A program made the position numbers and the translations under genes. Shown here in pieces: positions 26,618 to 35,507 of a DNA stretch of 64,000 nt (position 1 is the stretch's first letter; the number at the start of each line of letters is the position of its first letter). Under the pieces are notes generated by a model, which ran no database searches, was not told the origin of the DNA, and saw only the letters and a program-made list of their open reading frames with translations. Source of the stretch: Haematobacter massiliensis (lineage in GTDB: Bacteria; Pseudomonadota; Alphaproteobacteria; Rhodobacterales; Rhodobacteraceae). The stretch covers positions 1 to 64,000 of the forward strand of contig NZ_JGYG01000013.1 of the NCBI RefSeq assembly GCF_000740795.1, read 5' to 3'.

Positions 26618-27874
26618 TCAGAACACCCGCATGATCGCGCCGCGGAGCTGATCCACCGCGAGAGCGGCGAAGGCCAGCGTGCAGAGCAGCAGCATGATGT
26701 TGATGAACAGCCCGTTGCGCCATTGCTTCGGCACGCGGTCGGTATTCAGGATCCACAGCAGCGTCACCGACATGAAGGGCATGAACAGCGCGCCGAGCAC
26801 CCCATAGGCCAGGATCAGATAGACCGGCTGGCCCAGGAACAGCATCACCATGGGCGGGATCGTCAGCCAGACGATGTAGAACTTGTAATACCGCCCGCCG
26901 GCGAGCCGGTCGGGGTCGTTATGCGGCTTGCCCTGCACATGGCCGAGGAAGTCCGCGAACATCAGGCTCACCCCGTTCCACACGCCGACGAGAGAGGACA
27001 TGGCCGCCGACCAGAAGCCGATCAGGAACAGCTTGCTCATCCAGGTGCCATAGCGTTCGCCCAGCACGGTGGCGAGGTCCACCATCCCCTGATCGCCACC
27101 ACCGATGGCGATATTGGCCGAGTAAAGCAGCTCCGCGCCCACGATCAGCGTCGCCACGACGAAGATGCCGGTCACCAGATAGGCGACGCCGTTGTCGATC
27201 TGCATGACCTTCATGTAGCGCGGCGTGTCCCAGCCCTTTTCCCGCAACCAGTAGCCATAGGCGGCAAGCGTGATCGTGCCGCCCACGCCGCCCGCGACGG
27301 AGAGCACGTTGATCATCGCGCCTTCGGGGATATGGGGGACGAGCCCCCGCACGATCTCTCCGAGGTTCGGTACGGTAAAGGCGGCGGCGGCGACCATCGA
27401 GATGAACATCAGGATGACCATCACGGTCAGCACCTTCTCGAACAGGTCGTATTTGCCCGACCAGACGAGCGCCATGCCCAGCAGCCCCGAGATGATGCCC
27501 CAGACGGCGACGCTGAAGAAGGGGAACAGCGAATAGAGCGCAAGTCCCGTGCCCGCCATGGCGGCCGCGCCATAGACGAAGCCCCAGATGACGATATAGG
27601 GACCGAAATACCAGCTGGTCCATTTGCCAAGGCTCGACCAGCCTTCGAAGATCGTGTTGCCCGTGGCGAGGGTATAGCGACCAGCACCCTCCACCAGGAT
27701 CACCTTCATGATGCAGCCTGCGATCACCGACCACAGCAGGGCATAGCCGTATTTGCTGCCTGCGACAGTGGTGGCGATAAGGTCGGCCGCCCCGACGCCG
27801 GTCGCGGCCACGACGAGCCCAGGCCCGACGATGCTCCACTTCGGCTCGGCGGCCTGTTGGGATTGCTGGGTCAT
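26618..27874 (-). CDS. Nramp-family transporter lacking the canonical metal motif
   Basis: This 418-residue membrane protein has about eleven hydrophobic segments with the Nramp layout. The start at 27874 has a GGGAG-type site and opens directly into the conserved region; a longer frame to 27997 looks noncoding. In true Nramp manganese/iron transporters, TM1 holds DPGN and TM6 holds MPH. Here TM1 reads GVGAADLIA and TM6 reads GGTITLAAYGYW, so the canonical metal ligands are absent. It may move a different cation or belong to one of the Nramp-related groups. The gene is monocistronic, with no metal-regulator site recognised. Confidence 0.85.
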   Translation of the reverse strand: MTQQSQQAAEPKWSIVGPGLVVAATGVGAADLIATTVAGSKYGYALLWSVIAGCIMKVILVEGAGRYTLATGNTIFEGWSSLGKWTSWYFGPYIVIWGFVYGAAAMAGTGLALYSLFPFFSVAVWGIISGLLGMALVWSGKYDLFEKVLTVMVILMFISMVAAAAFTVPNLGEIVRGLVPHIPEGAMINVLSVAGGVGGTITLAAYGYWLREKGWDTPRYMKVMQIDNGVAYLVTGIFVVATLIVGAELLYSANIAIGGGDQGMVDLATVLGERYGTWMSKLFLIGFWSAAMSSLVGVWNGVSLMFADFLGHVQGKPHNDPDRLAGGRYYKFYIVWLTIPPMVMLFLGQPVYLILAYGVLGALFMPFMSVTLLWILNTDRVPKQWRNGLFINIMLLLCTLAFAALAVDQLRGAIMRVF

Positions 27875-28288
27875 CCTCACTCCCTTGTTACAATGAGGCC
27901 CCCATAATCGGCGCACCTGCCCTAGGCAACCGATGCGCCCGCCAAAGGGCCTTCGGCACATAACGAAGGGAGTGTCATGTGTCGCTTTGTCACACAAGGT
28001 GAGATATTTGTCTTCTTCCTGTGCCTCTTTGGCGGGCGGTGCGCGCTAAATGGGCACGAAGGCGACCAAGTCCGGGCCAAGTGTCCAAGGTGTTCGGGGT
28101 CAGGTGTTTAGGCCGGATGCTCCGGGCCGGGTGTCCAGCGCCGATTGCTCCGGGCCTGAGTACTGCAGGCCGGTCGCAGACGGGCCACCCCAGCAGCCAC
28201 ATCACAGCAATCAGGCGCCGCGCCCCATCGCCGCAGACGCAAAAGACGCGGGAACCCGGCAGGGGGTGCGGAGATTGAGGAACAGAAG
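27875..28288. other. Divergent gap with degenerate repeats
   Basis: No gene is seen between the Nramp-like gene and the DUF1902 gene. From 28071 to about 28170 there are four degenerate units related to TCCGGGCCNNGTGTCCA, spaced 23-28 bp apart. The first 150 bp should hold the Nramp-like promoter. Confidence 0.5.
28071..28166. repeat. Degenerate tandem repeat, four units
   Basis: Units begin at about 28071, 28094, 28121 and 28149. The best-conserved core is TCCGGGCC followed by GTGTCCA. Noncoding. Confidence 0.5.
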
Positions 28289-28513
28289 ATGATCGAGAGG
28301 ACTGGAATGCCACAGCCGAAGATTACCGTCAGTACCCGCTGGAACGATGCCGCCGGAGTCTGGACGGCCACCTCCGGCGATATCGCCGGTCTCAGGCTCT
28401 CCGCCCATAGTTTCGGCGAGTTGCAGGAACGGCTGCCGGGAGTTCTGAGAAGCCTTCTCGCCCGGTCACGGCCGGCAGCAGGTCTCCAGAAGGGGGAACA
28501 GGGCAGGGCCTGA
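28289..28513 (+). CDS. DUF1902 (HicB-like) small protein
   Basis: This 74-residue protein contains the DUF1902 pattern: ITVSTRWNDAAGVWTATSGDI then LRLSAHSFGELQERLPGVL. The fold is HicB-like, and such proteins are often annotated as antitoxin-like. There is no HicA-type toxin partner next to it, so it is an orphan here. The start has AGGAA six bases upstream; an ATG at 28307 is possible. Confidence 0.7.
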   Translation: MIERTGMPQPKITVSTRWNDAAGVWTATSGDIAGLRLSAHSFGELQERLPGVLRSLLARSRPAAGLQKGEQGRA

Positions 28514-29465
28514 ATGGCCTCAGAAGGGGAGGGCGGCAGGGGAATCCGCGTTTGAATCCCGTCCTGTTGCGGATCCTGCGGGTCATGATGTTTCCCTGAC
28601 CTGCAGTCTGGCTTCCTGCCTTTCGCGGCCCTTCGCCAGCAAGGCTGCCCTATCCGATGAGCATGCAAGGCTGTCGCGGGAGCGGGTCGATCCCCGTCAT
28701 CGCCATCATTTCTACCATTTCTACCGATAAACTTACTCACCGAGACGCCAAGGGCCTGCTCCTCCCGCAGCATGAGGCCCGGTCGTCCGCCGGAGGCCAT
28801 GCGGATAGCGAGCTGCCGCGCGGCCCCTTTGCCACAGCCCCTGCGCTGGCTGCCCAAGGTCGCCTTCCTACACCGGCGGGGCTTCGGTCAGGTCGATGTC
28901 ATCCGCCAGAAGGGCTGCGACGCGTGGCCCAGCGCCGCTGATCGGGCGGAGCGTGATCGCCCCCATTCCGGCCTATCGCCCCGAAATGCCAGTCTTTCCG
29001 CGGGCCGGAAAGGCGCCGGCATGGGCCCTTCTGTCGGCTGGCGCAGCGGTTCCACATGCCGCACCGCATCGCAATGCATTGGCAATGGGGCCGCCGCCGC
29101 TGCCGGGGTGGAGGCGCTCTGCCGAAGTCGCGGTCGTGCCATTGCCAGGGGCGGCGTTTCAGGACGCCGCCACGGCGCTGAGCGAACCAGGGGCGCTGGC
29201 GACGACGCCATGTTCATCGGAAGCGGGCTGAAGGTGTGGATCGGCTCAGCAAACGGCGAGTGGGCTGGCGCCGAAGGGAAGGGTGGGGTCGTCCCCTGTT
29301 CCCTGTCCCTTGGCCCTGTCCCTTCGCCCCGCAACAGGAGCAGGGCGGCGACCTCTACGGGGATTTTCCGACCCATGCAGGAAGGAGCCGCTCCCCGGAC
29401 AGGGGTGACCCGGATTGCCAAATTGCGGGAGGCTCGTGCCGCCTCCCGCAAGATCAGTCGACCTG
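28514..29465. other. Gene-poor stretch
   Basis: No convincing gene is seen in 950 bp. Open frames exist on both strands but have low-complexity, proline/arginine-rich translations typical of noncoding GC-rich DNA. Transposase or regulator homology was not recognised. Confidence 0.5.
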
Positions 29466-30704
29466 TTACTCGACCAGCCCGCGCAGGCGGCTCATCACAT
29501 CGGTGAGCACCGGGCGGATCACCTCGGCGATCTCGCTATTGCCGAAGAGCCGTTCCTGTGTGGATTGCAGGGCAGGCAGGGCACTGTTGATGACCCCGTT
29601 GATCGCAGTCCTCGCGGTATCTGGCAGGGCGCTCACCATCGAGGCAACGGAACCGAGACTGTCGCTCACCCCTTGCAGGGCGGGAAGCGCCGCTTCGGCA
29701 CTGGCGCGGTCCGTCACGGTGTCAAGCGTGCTGCGCAGCCGGTCGATAGCCCCTGTGATCACATCCGTCGGCCCGCCGGACGGAGCCGGGGTGGTAGTCG
29801 GTGCGGGGGTTGGTGCGGGAGTCGCCGGCTCGGGGGTCGTTGAGGTTGCCGGCGGCGTAGATGTCGGCGCCGGGGCTGCCGCGGGCGGGGGAGCGGGCGG
29901 AGCCGGGGGCGGCGAGCGGAAGGCGCCGAGTGCCCATGCGGCCAGCAGGGCCAGTACCACGACCCCCAGTATCAACGGCAGTTTCGAAGGGCTTTTCTGG
30001 GCCGGCGGTGTCTCTTTCTTGGGGGTGGCCGCGGGTTTCGCTGTGGCGGCAGGCGGTGTTTCCACGGCCGTCTTGGCGGCTGCGGCCTTGGCCGTCACGG
30101 ATTCCACGCCGCTCGCCGCGGCAGTCGAAGCCGTGGTCGCCGCAGAGGCGGCAGCCCCGCCCAGCCCGCCGAGCAACCCGCCCGCCGCGCCGAGGCTCTG
30201 GGCCAGGCCGGAAGGCAGGGCCTTGGCGATCTCGTCCTTTCCGGCGATGAGCTGATCGAGGATACCCGCGGGCGTAGCCCCCGGCGCCGCCACGGCCTTG
30301 CCGAGCGAGCCGAGCAGGAGGCTGCCTACGGCCCCCATCAGCGGGGCCGACTTCTCCTGCGAAAGACCGGCGTAATCCCCTACCTTGGAGGACAGCGTCT
30401 TGAGCGTCCCCTCTCCGAAGAGGGAGGAGAGTATCCCCCCCACGCCGGTCACGCCCGCCCCGGTGGCGGTCAGGTCGTCAGCCAGCGGATCCCCCTCCTG
30501 CTTGCCGAGCCCGGTAAGCGCAGAGACAAGCGCCTTGCTGCCCTGCGGATTGGTGGCTGCGCTGACGAGACCCGCCAGCAAGGCAGGGGCTGCCGCCGTG
30601 ATCGCCTGCCGCGCCTTGGCAGGATCGACCCCGATCAACCCGGCGATGCGGTCCACGACAGGACCGGACAATACCGTGGTTAAAAGCGTCTGAACGAGTG
30701 ACAT
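29466..30704 (-). CDS. DUF937-type protein with membrane segment and Pro/Thr-rich linker
   Basis: This 412-residue protein has three parts. The first 180 residues match the DUF937 pattern ([33 protein letters not shown]). After an alanine-rich stretch comes one transmembrane helix ([19 protein letters not shown]). Then follows a long proline, threonine and alanine linker and a helical C-terminal domain of about 110 residues ([18 protein letters not shown]). The start at 30704 has a GGAGG site. The function of DUF937 is unknown. The layout suggests a membrane-anchored protein with one domain on each side. Confidence 0.75.
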   Translation of the reverse strand: MSLVQTLLTTVLSGPVVDRIAGLIGVDPAKARQAITAAAPALLAGLVSAATNPQGSKALVSALTGLGKQEGDPLADDLTATGAGVTGVGGILSSLFGEGTLKTLSSKVGDYAGLSQEKSAPLMGAVGSLLLGSLGKAVAAPGATPAGILDQLIAGKDEIAKALPSGLAQSLGAAGGLLGGLGGAAASAATTASTAAASGVESVTAKAAAAKTAVETPPAATAKPAATPKKETPPAQKSPSKLPLILGVVVLALLAAWALGAFRSPPPAPPAPPPAAAPAPTSTPPATSTTPEPATPAPTPAPTTTPAPSGGPTDVITGAIDRLRSTLDTVTDRASAEAALPALQGVSDSLGSVASMVSALPDTARTAINGVINSALPALQSTQERLFGNSEIAEVIRPVLTDVMSRLRGLVE

Positions 30705-30976
30705 GGAACCTCCCTCTGGAAAGCCGTTCCTGCAGGGGTCCTTCCGTATCCGTCCCGGCACGGAATGCCCCGAACTTGTAGACATATCGCAATGGGTGCA
30801 AAAGCCACCCCTAAAAACAGCGAAAAAGCGGGAAATGGCCATCCTTCCCTTTGGAGGAACGATGGGCTGTCAGTAAAGATCGGCCAGAGGGGGTGGCTGG
30901 ACAGCCGCAGGACGGGCAGGAAGCTTGCGTCCAGCGCCGAACGGGTGCAGGCGGGAAAGGAAATCCCGGAGGTGTC

Positions 30977-32566
30977 ATGCCCTACAAGAGGCCCCCCGCC
31001 ACGCACCCGCTTCAGGAACCGGCCGAAGCCGGACCTGCCTCCACCGCAAATGCCGGAGGCGGGGAAAGCGGCACCTCTCCCCCCTCTGCCATGTTCCGGG
31101 CGGATGGGGAGCCGGATGCGCGGCAGGAGCGTGAGCAGGAGCCTGAGCAGGATCTGGGGCAGGATCTGCGGTCGGGCCCTGCGGGAAGGCCGGAGGAGGG
31201 CGGTGCTCCCTCCCGCCCGGTCCGGGCGCGGCTGCGCCGGGGGGCTCTCCGCCGGTCGCAGGCGCTGCTCGTTTCCCCGGCCCGCTGGCGGGCAAGGCTC
31301 GTCTTCTGGATCGGCGCGCTTGTCACGGGGCTGGTCAGCGTGGCCTTTGCCCATGCCGCCGATACCGCGCAACATCTGTTCGGCAGGATGATCTCCGGCC
31401 CGCCGTGGCGGCTCTGGGCCACGCTCCTGCTGACCCCTGCGGGGTTCATCGCCTGCGCCCTCATCGCCTGGCGCTATTTCCCCGGCTCGCAGGGCAGCGG
31501 CATCCCACAGACCATCGCGGCGCGAGAGCTGAAAGGGCGGGGGCGGCTCATCTATCTCTCGATCCGAACGGCGGTGGGGAAAATCCTGCTGACCGTGGCC
31601 GGCCTGCTTTGCGGCGCCTCCATCGGGAGGGAGGGGCCGACGGTGCAGATCGGCGCGGCGATCATGCTGCTTTCCGCCCGGCTCGGCGGCATGACTCAGG
31701 CGCGGGGGCTGATCCTGGCCGGATCGGCGGCGGGGATCGCCGCGGCCTTCAACACCCCCCTTGCCGGGATCGTCTTCGCCATCGAGGAAATGGGGCGGAG
31801 CTATCATGCCCGCACGAATGGCCTTGTGCTGTCCACCGTCGTGATCGCCGGCCTGGCCTCCCTGGCGATAGAGGGGCATTACACCTATTTCGGGGCCTCG
31901 CAGGGCACGCTGGCGCTGGCGGAGGGATTGCCGCTGATCCTTGCCACGGGCGTGGCGGGCGGCGTTCTGGGGGCCGGGTTCTCTGCCGGAGCCCTCTGGC
32001 TCACGCGGCGGATCCGGCGCTGGAATCCCGGATCACCTGCGCGGCGGATCGTGGCGGTCGCAGGGATCGCCGGGCTGGTCGTGGCGGTGGCGGGCATCGC
32101 CACGCACGGGGCGGCCTTCGGCACAAGCTATGACCACGCCCGCGCGGCGATCGGGGGCGAGACGCTGGGACCCGAGTTTTTTCTGGCAAAGCTCGCAGCC
32201 ACGCTGGCCTCCACCGTCTCGGGGATTCCCGGCGGCCTCTTCGCGCCCTCCCTTTCCGTCGGCGCAGGGCTGGGCAGCGTGATCGGGGCCTTGATCGGCA
32301 CGCCGGGCGGCATGGCGGCGGTGCTTGGCATGACGGGCTATTTCGCCGGAGTGGTTCAGGCGCCGATGACCGCCTTCGTCATCGTCTTCGAGATGACCGG
32401 CAATCATGACGACATCCTGCCCGTCATGGCCACGGCGCTCATCGGCTACGGGGTGGCCCGGATCCTGACGCCGGAGCCGCTCTATCACGGCCTCGCCCGC
32501 CTGTGGCTCGCCGATGCGCTCCGCCTGATGCGCAGCAGAGAGCAGGACAATAGGCCCCCCCTCTGA
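30977..32566 (+). CDS. ClC-type H+/Cl- exchanging protein
   Basis: This 529-residue membrane protein carries all core ClC signatures: GSGIPQ, GREGPTVQIG with the gating glutamate, a second conserved glutamate in FAIEEMGRSY, and GIPGGLFAPSLSVGAGLG. The first 110 residues are a hydrophilic, proline- and glutamate-rich extension absent from most bacterial ClC proteins. The ATG at 30977 has GGAGG four bases upstream; 30851 would add 42 more low-complexity residues. The proton-path glutamate supports an antiporter rather than a channel. It is divergent from the DUF937 gene. No clear link to EPS. Confidence 0.93.
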   Translation: MPYKRPPATHPLQEPAEAGPASTANAGGGESGTSPPSAMFRADGEPDARQEREQEPEQDLGQDLRSGPAGRPEEGGAPSRPVRARLRRGALRRSQALLVSPARWRARLVFWIGALVTGLVSVAFAHAADTAQHLFGRMISGPPWRLWATLLLTPAGFIACALIAWRYFPGSQGSGIPQTIAARELKGRGRLIYLSIRTAVGKILLTVAGLLCGASIGREGPTVQIGAAIMLLSARLGGMTQARGLILAGSAAGIAAAFNTPLAGIVFAIEEMGRSYHARTNGLVLSTVVIAGLASLAIEGHYTYFGASQGTLALAEGLPLILATGVAGGVLGAGFSAGALWLTRRIRRWNPGSPARRIVAVAGIAGLVVAVAGIATHGAAFGTSYDHARAAIGGETLGPEFFLAKLAATLASTVSGIPGGLFAPSLSVGAGLGSVIGALIGTPGGMAAVLGMTGYFAGVVQAPMTAFVIVFEMTGNHDDILPVMATALIGYGVARILTPEPLYHGLARLWLADALRLMRSREQDNRPPL

Positions 32567-32588
32567 TCGCGGGTGATCAGGACCTATC

Positions 32589-32735
32589 TCACCAGAAAGT
32601 ATCTAGGTAATCGGGATCCTCGCCGCCCTCATCCTGACATTCCTGATCCTCGCGCGTGGAAACAGAAAGCGCAAAATATATTACAGTGACGACGATAATC
32701 GCGATGGCGCAGGCGATTTTTATCTCTGGAAGCAT
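32589..32735 (-). CDS. Possible small membrane protein
   Basis: A 48-residue frame starts MLPEIKIACAIAIIVVTVIY, giving one transmembrane helix, followed by a strongly acidic tail (DEGGEDPDYLDTFW). The composition is protein-like rather than random, but there is no clear ribosome-binding site and no recognised family. A longer frame starting at 32792 is less likely. Confidence 0.35.
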   Translation of the reverse strand: MLPEIKIACAIAIIVVTVIYFALSVSTREDQECQDEGGEDPDYLDTFW

Positions 32736-32813
32736 TGAGCAAGCGACATGATTAATATAAATATCTATATAATAATATACATGGCCGGACATGCGGCCAG
32801 TAATAATCCGAAA

Positions 32814-33219
32814 TCACTAAGTCATCGCAGGGTGACCATTTCTATTTCTGGCGTCAAGAAATCCGGTTCGGAATTAATATAGCCTATCGGTCTTCGTCAA
32901 CAGGATTTTATTGGCATCGAACATGTCGATTGGCTTCATAAATATGCTGCCCCGGGCCATACATAAAGAAGTAAAATGAGTTCATTTTGATATGATTTAA
33001 TCTCTTTTCCCGCAGCACCTCAATTCTGGCACATGATTTCCGAATGCCGATCTCTATAACATATTATGAAGTTTATGAAATCTTTTGTATTGGAAATGGG
33101 TCTGCAGGATCGATTTCAATGAATCGCGATTATTTACGCCAAAATCAATAGTATTGCTTATGGTATCATCATGATGAATCATCAGAGCGGGATAATGACT
33201 TTCTCCTTCACTAAGTCAT
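32814..33219. repeat. 12-bp direct repeats bracketing AT-rich DNA
   Basis: TCACTAAGTCAT occurs exactly at 32814-32825 and 33208-33219. The enclosed segment is among the most AT-rich DNA in the window and has no clear gene. This may be the trace of an insertion or a duplicated regulatory site. Confidence 0.4.
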
Positions 33220-33560
33220 GCCCCGGTCAAGATGTAACTCCGCATGGCCAATTGATATTGTTCTGCGGAGGCGTCGGCGCTCCGGGGCGGTCAATGCCAG
33301 AGTTCATTTAAGGCGTTATATGCCGTGCAAACGGCATGGTCCCTGACAAAGGCGGCATAAAAAACCCGCTCGTGCGACGTGCGGGCCTGAACAAACGTCA
33401 TGTTACAACGGATACACTCGGCCCTCGCCCCGGGTACAAGCAGACCGCAGATCCGGCCGGATATCGGAGCGATGATCGCAGCATCTTGTCTAAAGGGATA
33501 AGCGGGTGCAAACTTAACGAGGTTTTCAGTACGTCTACCCAATTTCGGGAGTTCTCCATC

Positions 33561-34274
33561 ATGCAGAAGCAGCTGGTTGCCGAAGGGCTTGGAACCTTCT
33601 GGCTGGTTTTTGGCGGTTGTGGCAGTGCCATCTTTGCCGCGGCGTTTCCCGGACTCGGGATCGGGTTCGCAGGCGTGGCTCTCGCTTTCGGGCTGACCGT
33701 GCTGACCATGGTCTATGCTGTCGGCTGGATCTCGGGCGGGCATTTCAACCCCGCGGTTTCTGTCGGGCTGGCGGTCGCGGGGCGATTTCCCTCCGCCCAT
33801 GTCGTGCCCTATGTCGTGGCGCAGCTTGCAGGGGCCATTCTCGCCGCCGCCGCACTCTATCTGATTGCAACGGGCAAGCCGGGCTTCGAGATCGGCGGCT
33901 TTGCCGCAAATGGCTATGGCGACCATTCGCCCGGGGGCTACTCGATGATGTCGGCGTTCCTGATCGAAACGATCCTGACCGCCTTCTTTGTCATCATCAT
34001 CCTTGGCGCGACCCATCCGCGTGCCCCCGCGGGCTTCGCCGGAATCGCGATCGGGCTGGCCCTGACGCTGATCCACCTGATCGCCATTCCGGTGACCAAC
34101 ACATCGGTCAACCCGGCGCGCTCAACCAGCCAGGCGCTCTTTGCCGGGGGATGGGCGCTTGGTCAGCTGTGGCTCTTCTGGCTGGCGCCTCTGCTCGGCG
34201 CGGTGATCGGGGGCATGATCTGGCGGATGCTTGCCCATGACGGCCATGTGGCGACCGGTCAGCCCGCCGCCTGA
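33561..34274 (+). CDS. aqpZ: Aquaporin Z-like water channel
   Basis: This 237-residue protein is of the usual AqpZ length with six membrane helices and both NPA boxes ([11 protein letters not shown] and [12 protein letters not shown]). The start at 33561 is set by homology ([19 protein letters not shown]). The arginine after the second NPA and the histidine in [12 protein letters not shown] fit the water-selective filter, so it should conduct water rather than glycerol. It has its own AT-rich upstream region and terminator, so it is probably monocistronic. Confidence 0.95.
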   Translation: MQKQLVAEGLGTFWLVFGGCGSAIFAAAFPGLGIGFAGVALAFGLTVLTMVYAVGWISGGHFNPAVSVGLAVAGRFPSAHVVPYVVAQLAGAILAAAALYLIATGKPGFEIGGFAANGYGDHSPGGYSMMSAFLIETILTAFFVIIILGATHPRAPAGFAGIAIGLALTLIHLIAIPVTNTSVNPARSTSQALFAGGWALGQLWLFWLAPLLGAVIGGMIWRMLAHDGHVATGQPAA

Positions 34275-34313
34275 CGGGCGACACGGGAAACGGATCTCCG
34301 GGAGTCTCCGGAG

Positions 34314-34346
34314 GAAACAGCCCTGCCTCCGGGTCAGGGCTGTTTC
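34314..34346 (+). terminator. Hairpin terminator after aqpZ
   Basis: A perfect 12-bp stem (GAAACAGCCCTG / CAGGGCTGTTTC) with a 9-base loop, followed by TGTTTC, lies 39 bp after the stop codon. Confidence 0.85.
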
Positions 34347-34419
34347 TGTTTCACCCGGTCCGACGGTCTCCCTGCCGATTCACATCGCCCCGGCCGCCGA
34401 CCAGGAAACAGAGTTATTC

Positions 34420-34440
34420 TTTTATTTTTAAAAAATAAAA
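34420..34440. promoter_or_regulatory. AT-only inverted repeat upstream of the pyruvyl transferase
   Basis: A perfect 10-bp inverted repeat around a single A (TTTTATTTTT and AAAAATAAAA) lies about 65 bp before the gene start. Such AT-only tracts curve DNA and are typical targets of xenogeneic silencers or MucR/H-NS-like proteins. That role is inference. Confidence 0.35.
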
Positions 34441-34505
34441 TGTATTGCATTGCCTTTTGTGGCAATCAATCGACATTGTAACAGAGCCTCTTCCCGGAGC
34501 CTGAA

Positions 34506-35357
34506 ATGAATCTCTTGCCCTTTCCCACCTCCTCGGAGCGCGTCACCCCCCTGGCCAAAGCGCCTGCAGAAGTTTCCAGCAGCCATCTCCTGCCTGCCTT
34601 CGATACGCTGGCCCGTGTCATCCAGGAGAAATCGGCGGGGCGGCAGGTCATTTTCCTGCCCAATCCCGGCAACTTCGGGGATGGGCTGATCCGTCACGGG
34701 GCGAAGCGGTTCTTGTATGACTACCGGATTCCCCATACCGAAATTCATCTCGGCAAGGGATCGGCCCGCTATTTCCTGGCGCCCTATCTCGCCCGCAGGA
34801 ACCGGTATCTCTTCATCTACTCGGGCGGGTCCGCCTGGGGGCACAACTATCGTCACGCTGGCGATATCTGTGCCTTTATTTCCTATTTCACAGACAATCT
34901 CATCGTTTTACCCTCCACTTTATACCATCAGGCACCAAAAGTGCGGGGAACCCTGTTTCGCCGAGATGAATATGAGAGCAAGGAAGCCTGTCCGCGGTCG
35001 CTTTTCTGTCATGATATGGCGCTCTACCTGATGGCCAAGGGACTGAAGTACGATTTCGGCCCCCCGGAAACCCCTGTAGGCTACGCCTACCGGCGCGATC
35101 GGGAATCCTCTCATCGGTTCGAGAAGGCCGCGGGCAACATTGACATCAGCGCGCTTGGCAATCACATGTCCAACGGCGACGACTTCCTGCGCGAGATCGC
35201 CCGGTATGAAACAATCGTGACCGACCGGTTACATATCGGCATCGGTGCGGCGATCGTTGGACGCAAAGTGAAACTGTACAGCGGCAACGATTACAAGATA
35301 CGCGCGATCTATCGGACCAGCCTCACCCATGTTCCGAACATCGAATTTCTGGACTGA
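34506..35357 (+). CDS. Polysaccharide pyruvyl transferase
   Basis: This 283-residue protein belongs to the polysaccharide pyruvyl transferase family, which puts pyruvate ketals from PEP onto EPS sugars. Signatures are NPGNFGDGLIRHGA, FIYSGGSAWGHNY and the C-terminal TDRLHIGIGAAI. It has no membrane segment, consistent with action on the lipid-linked unit at the inner membrane. A GGAG site precedes the start. It opens EPS block 2 and is preceded by a very AT-rich promoter region. Confidence 0.88.
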   Translation: MNLLPFPTSSERVTPLAKAPAEVSSSHLLPAFDTLARVIQEKSAGRQVIFLPNPGNFGDGLIRHGAKRFLYDYRIPHTEIHLGKGSARYFLAPYLARRNRYLFIYSGGSAWGHNYRHAGDICAFISYFTDNLIVLPSTLYHQAPKVRGTLFRRDEYESKEACPRSLFCHDMALYLMAKGLKYDFGPPETPVGYAYRRDRESSHRFEKAAGNIDISALGNHMSNGDDFLREIARYETIVTDRLHIGIGAAIVGRKVKLYSGNDYKIRAIYRTSLTHVPNIEFLD

Positions 35358-35507
35358 CCGCACGCCTTTCGCACAAGAGGCATGCAGACCGGAAATTTTT
35401 TGCTACGAGCTTGGCCTCCCGGTCACGTCTTATCTTGTAAAACATTATCATGTTGAAGATCATTGGTGGTGACTCCCTTGCCGTAGTACGAGTACGAGGA
35501 TCTCACC

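Larger units (their letters stand above)
32567..33560. other. Long AT-rich gap before the aquaporin gene
   Basis: Nearly 1 kb, strikingly AT-rich from about 32650 to 33200, with one possible small membrane-protein frame at 32589-32735. A 12-bp direct repeat TCACTAAGTCAT occurs at 32814-32825 and 33208-33219, bracketing about 380 bp. The last 260 bp presumably hold the aquaporin promoter. No RNA gene is recognised. Confidence 0.5.

Noticed and set aside
28289-28513. HicA-HicB toxin-antitoxin pair
   Set aside because: Only the HicB-like DUF1902 protein is present; no HicA-type toxin frame is seen on either side.
28888-29451. 187-residue minus-strand frame
   Set aside because: Low-complexity Pro/Ala/Arg translation with no family features, typical of noncoding GC-rich DNA.
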